This document shows, in pieces, positions 63,149-64,000 of a stretch of 64,000 bases of DNA. The notes beneath the pieces are model-generated. The model was not told the DNA's origin, did not search any database, and was given only the letters and a program-made list of their open reading frames with translations. The position numbers were made by a program, and so were the translations under genes. The stretch's first letter is position 1; each line of letters opens with the position of its first letter. The stretch comes from Anaerolineaceae bacterium. GTDB taxonomy: Bacteria > Chloroflexota > Anaerolineae > Anaerolineales > Anaerolineaceae. The stretch covers positions 496,001 to 560,000 of the forward strand of contig JAENZD010000001.1 in the NCBI GenBank assembly GCA_016841445.1, written 5' to 3'.

Positions 63149-63427
63149 TTAGTCTTCTCCAAATTTGGAATCAACCAATGCGATCAGCTTATCTACAGCC
63201 TCGACCTCATCAGGGCCGTCTGCACTGATTTCAATGGGGGTATTGATGCAAATCCCCTGCGCCAGGATCTTGATCATTGATTTTGCGTTAGCTGTATCAG
63301 CGCTATCTTCATCCAGCCGCTTGACATACACTTTCGATTCAAATGACTTCGCTGTTGAGACAAATTCAGCTGCTGGACGCGCATGAAGTCCGGTGACATT
63401 TAATACGGTTGTTTGTTTCGCATACAT
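63149..63427 (-). CDS. ptsH: phosphocarrier protein HPr
   Basis: A 92-residue HPr. The active histidine is His15 in VTGLHARPAAEF. The region around the regulatory serine is ANAKSMIKILAQG (Ser50, the counterpart of Ser46), so HPr kinase control is possible, although no hprK gene is seen here. It is slightly longer than usual because of four or five extra residues between His15 and the serine (RLDEDSADT). GGAG-type bases precede the start on the minus strand. ptsI follows. Confidence 0.94.
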   Translation of the reverse strand: MYAKQTTVLNVTGLHARPAAEFVSTAKSFESKVYVKRLDEDSADTANAKSMIKILAQGICINTPIEISADGPDEVEAVDKLIALVDSKFGED

Positions 63428-63733
63428 GATTTTCTCCTTCTATTCTACGATTATTTTAGCAATATATCGACATTTTTACGACTATTCTCAAACGGAAATA
63501 TTATACTGTATTTTCAAGGGTTAGTTTCTCCCTGGTAAATATTTTTACTTGTACTTGGATTATTTTATCATGCGTTTAATAAAATTATTGCGGGTATATC
63601 CGAAGATATTTGTACAGTTGGATGTCAAGTGTGATTTAAATTCGGACTTATATGGTCTTGATTGGGTATAATATTTATTAGAAACGCATTGATTGTTTTA
63701 CTGGTAATTTTTATTGGTAGAAAAGGAAAATCC
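63428..63733. other. divergent promoter region of ptsH and msrA, 306 bases
   Basis: AT-rich region without a coding frame. A minus-strand TATAAT lies at about 63500-63505 toward ptsH. A plus-strand TATAAT lies at about 63667-63672 toward msrA, after TTGATTGGG. -35 hexamers are weak in both. No palindrome of note was seen. Confidence 0.5.
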
Positions 63734-64000
63734 GTGAAAAATTTAAAAATAATCGGACTGGTCACCTTGGTTGGGCTTGTCATTTCTGCCTGCAGCGGAA
63801 TCCCACAAGAAACACCCGCTCAACCTGGTGAAGTTGAAGGAATTGAGGAAAGTATGATTGAACCAACAGCACAAGACCCAAATTATGAACCTGCGGAAGG
63901 TGTTAATGTGATCTACCTGGCAGGCGGGTGTTTCTGGGGGATGGAAAAATTGATGCAGACGATACCGGGTGTGATCGATGTGGTCAGTGGCTATGCCAAC
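63734..64000 (+). CDS. msrA: peptide methionine sulfoxide reductase MsrA, lipoprotein form, 5' part
   Basis: The first 89 residues of an MsrA that continues past the window. The start is GTG at 63734, with AAAAGGAAAA upstream. Residues 1-20 form a lipoprotein signal (lipobox VISAC), followed by a 40-residue Pro/Glu-rich linker and the catalytic motif [10 protein letters not shown], whose cysteine reduces methionine-S-sulfoxide. It should act outside the cytoplasmic membrane, repairing exposed proteins; most MsrA enzymes are cytoplasmic. The rest of the protein, including the recycling cysteines, is not visible. Confidence 0.9.
   Translation, partial: MKNLKIIGLVTLVGLVISACSGIPQETPAQPGEVEGIEESMIEPTAQDPNYEPAEGVNVIYLAGGCFWGMEKLMQTIPGVIDVVSGYAN

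Overview
The window looks like a stable chromosomal segment of an anaerobic Chloroflexota bacterium, most likely class Anaerolineae. This is inferred from the gene families and their order. Pointers are: secreted proteins with lamin-tail and Thr/Pro-rich modules, one ending in a YLPL-type tail; an ADP-forming acyl-CoA synthetase; a stand-alone PD-(D/E)XK nuclease coupled to two SF1 helicase-like proteins; many TTG starts; and several small membrane proteins of the kind seen in that class. I saw no transposase, integrase, phage gene or CRISPR array.

Layout. 1-6.3 kb: the end of a glycerate kinase gene, a DegV protein and a very large secreted nuclease of the ExeM/NucH type. 6.4-13.9 kb (minus): a tightly overlapping operon of an AddB-like helicase, a UvrD-like helicase, a PD-(D/E)XK nuclease with an AddB-type cysteine set, and RecJ. 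14-23.6 kb: acyl-CoA synthetase plus a membrane protein, UDP-glucose dehydrogenase, tRNA-Thr(CGT), a GT4 glycosyltransferase, and an ABC-2 exporter operon ending in dinB. 23.8-34 kb: gyrB, unknown membrane proteins, an MBL hydrolase, a large surface protein, a UbiA-like protein, peroxiredoxin, rsfS (CTG start) and thpR.

34.2-40.5 kb: a probable 6S RNA, a lipoprotein, mtaB, then the rpmH-rnpA-yidD-yidC-khpB cluster with a BamB-like lipoprotein inserted, driven by tandem sigma70-type promoters. 40.6-45.1 kb: pyrimidine nucleoside phosphorylase, a CBM48 mini-protein, a winged-helix/ferredoxin protein and dihydrolipoyl dehydrogenase. 45.2-49.4 kb: pstSCAB with a candidate Pho-type control region, an intergenic hairpin and a PstC with an extra N-terminal membrane domain. 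49.4-55.6 kb: a cupin gene broken by one nonsense codon, adenosine deaminase, a methyltransferase, a flavin monooxygenase, an orphan and tryptophanase.

55.8-63.4 kb: a carbohydrate locus with split transketolase, a complete ascorbate-type (Ula/Sga) PTS (IIA, a 31-residue membrane peptide, IIB, IIC), a small zinc-ribbon-like protein, DeoC, and the general PTS proteins EI and HPr. Together these would import and phosphorylate a sugar or sugar acid and feed it into pentose-phosphate chemistry. The window ends inside a lipoprotein MsrA.

The three observations I rate highest are: the split AddAB/AdnAB-like cassette; the circularly permuted lamin-tail domain inserted inside the catalytic domain of the secreted nuclease; and the 31-residue membrane peptide with a perfect Shine-Dalgarno inside the PTS operon. 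All functional statements rest on reading the sequence and on family knowledge; no searches were run.
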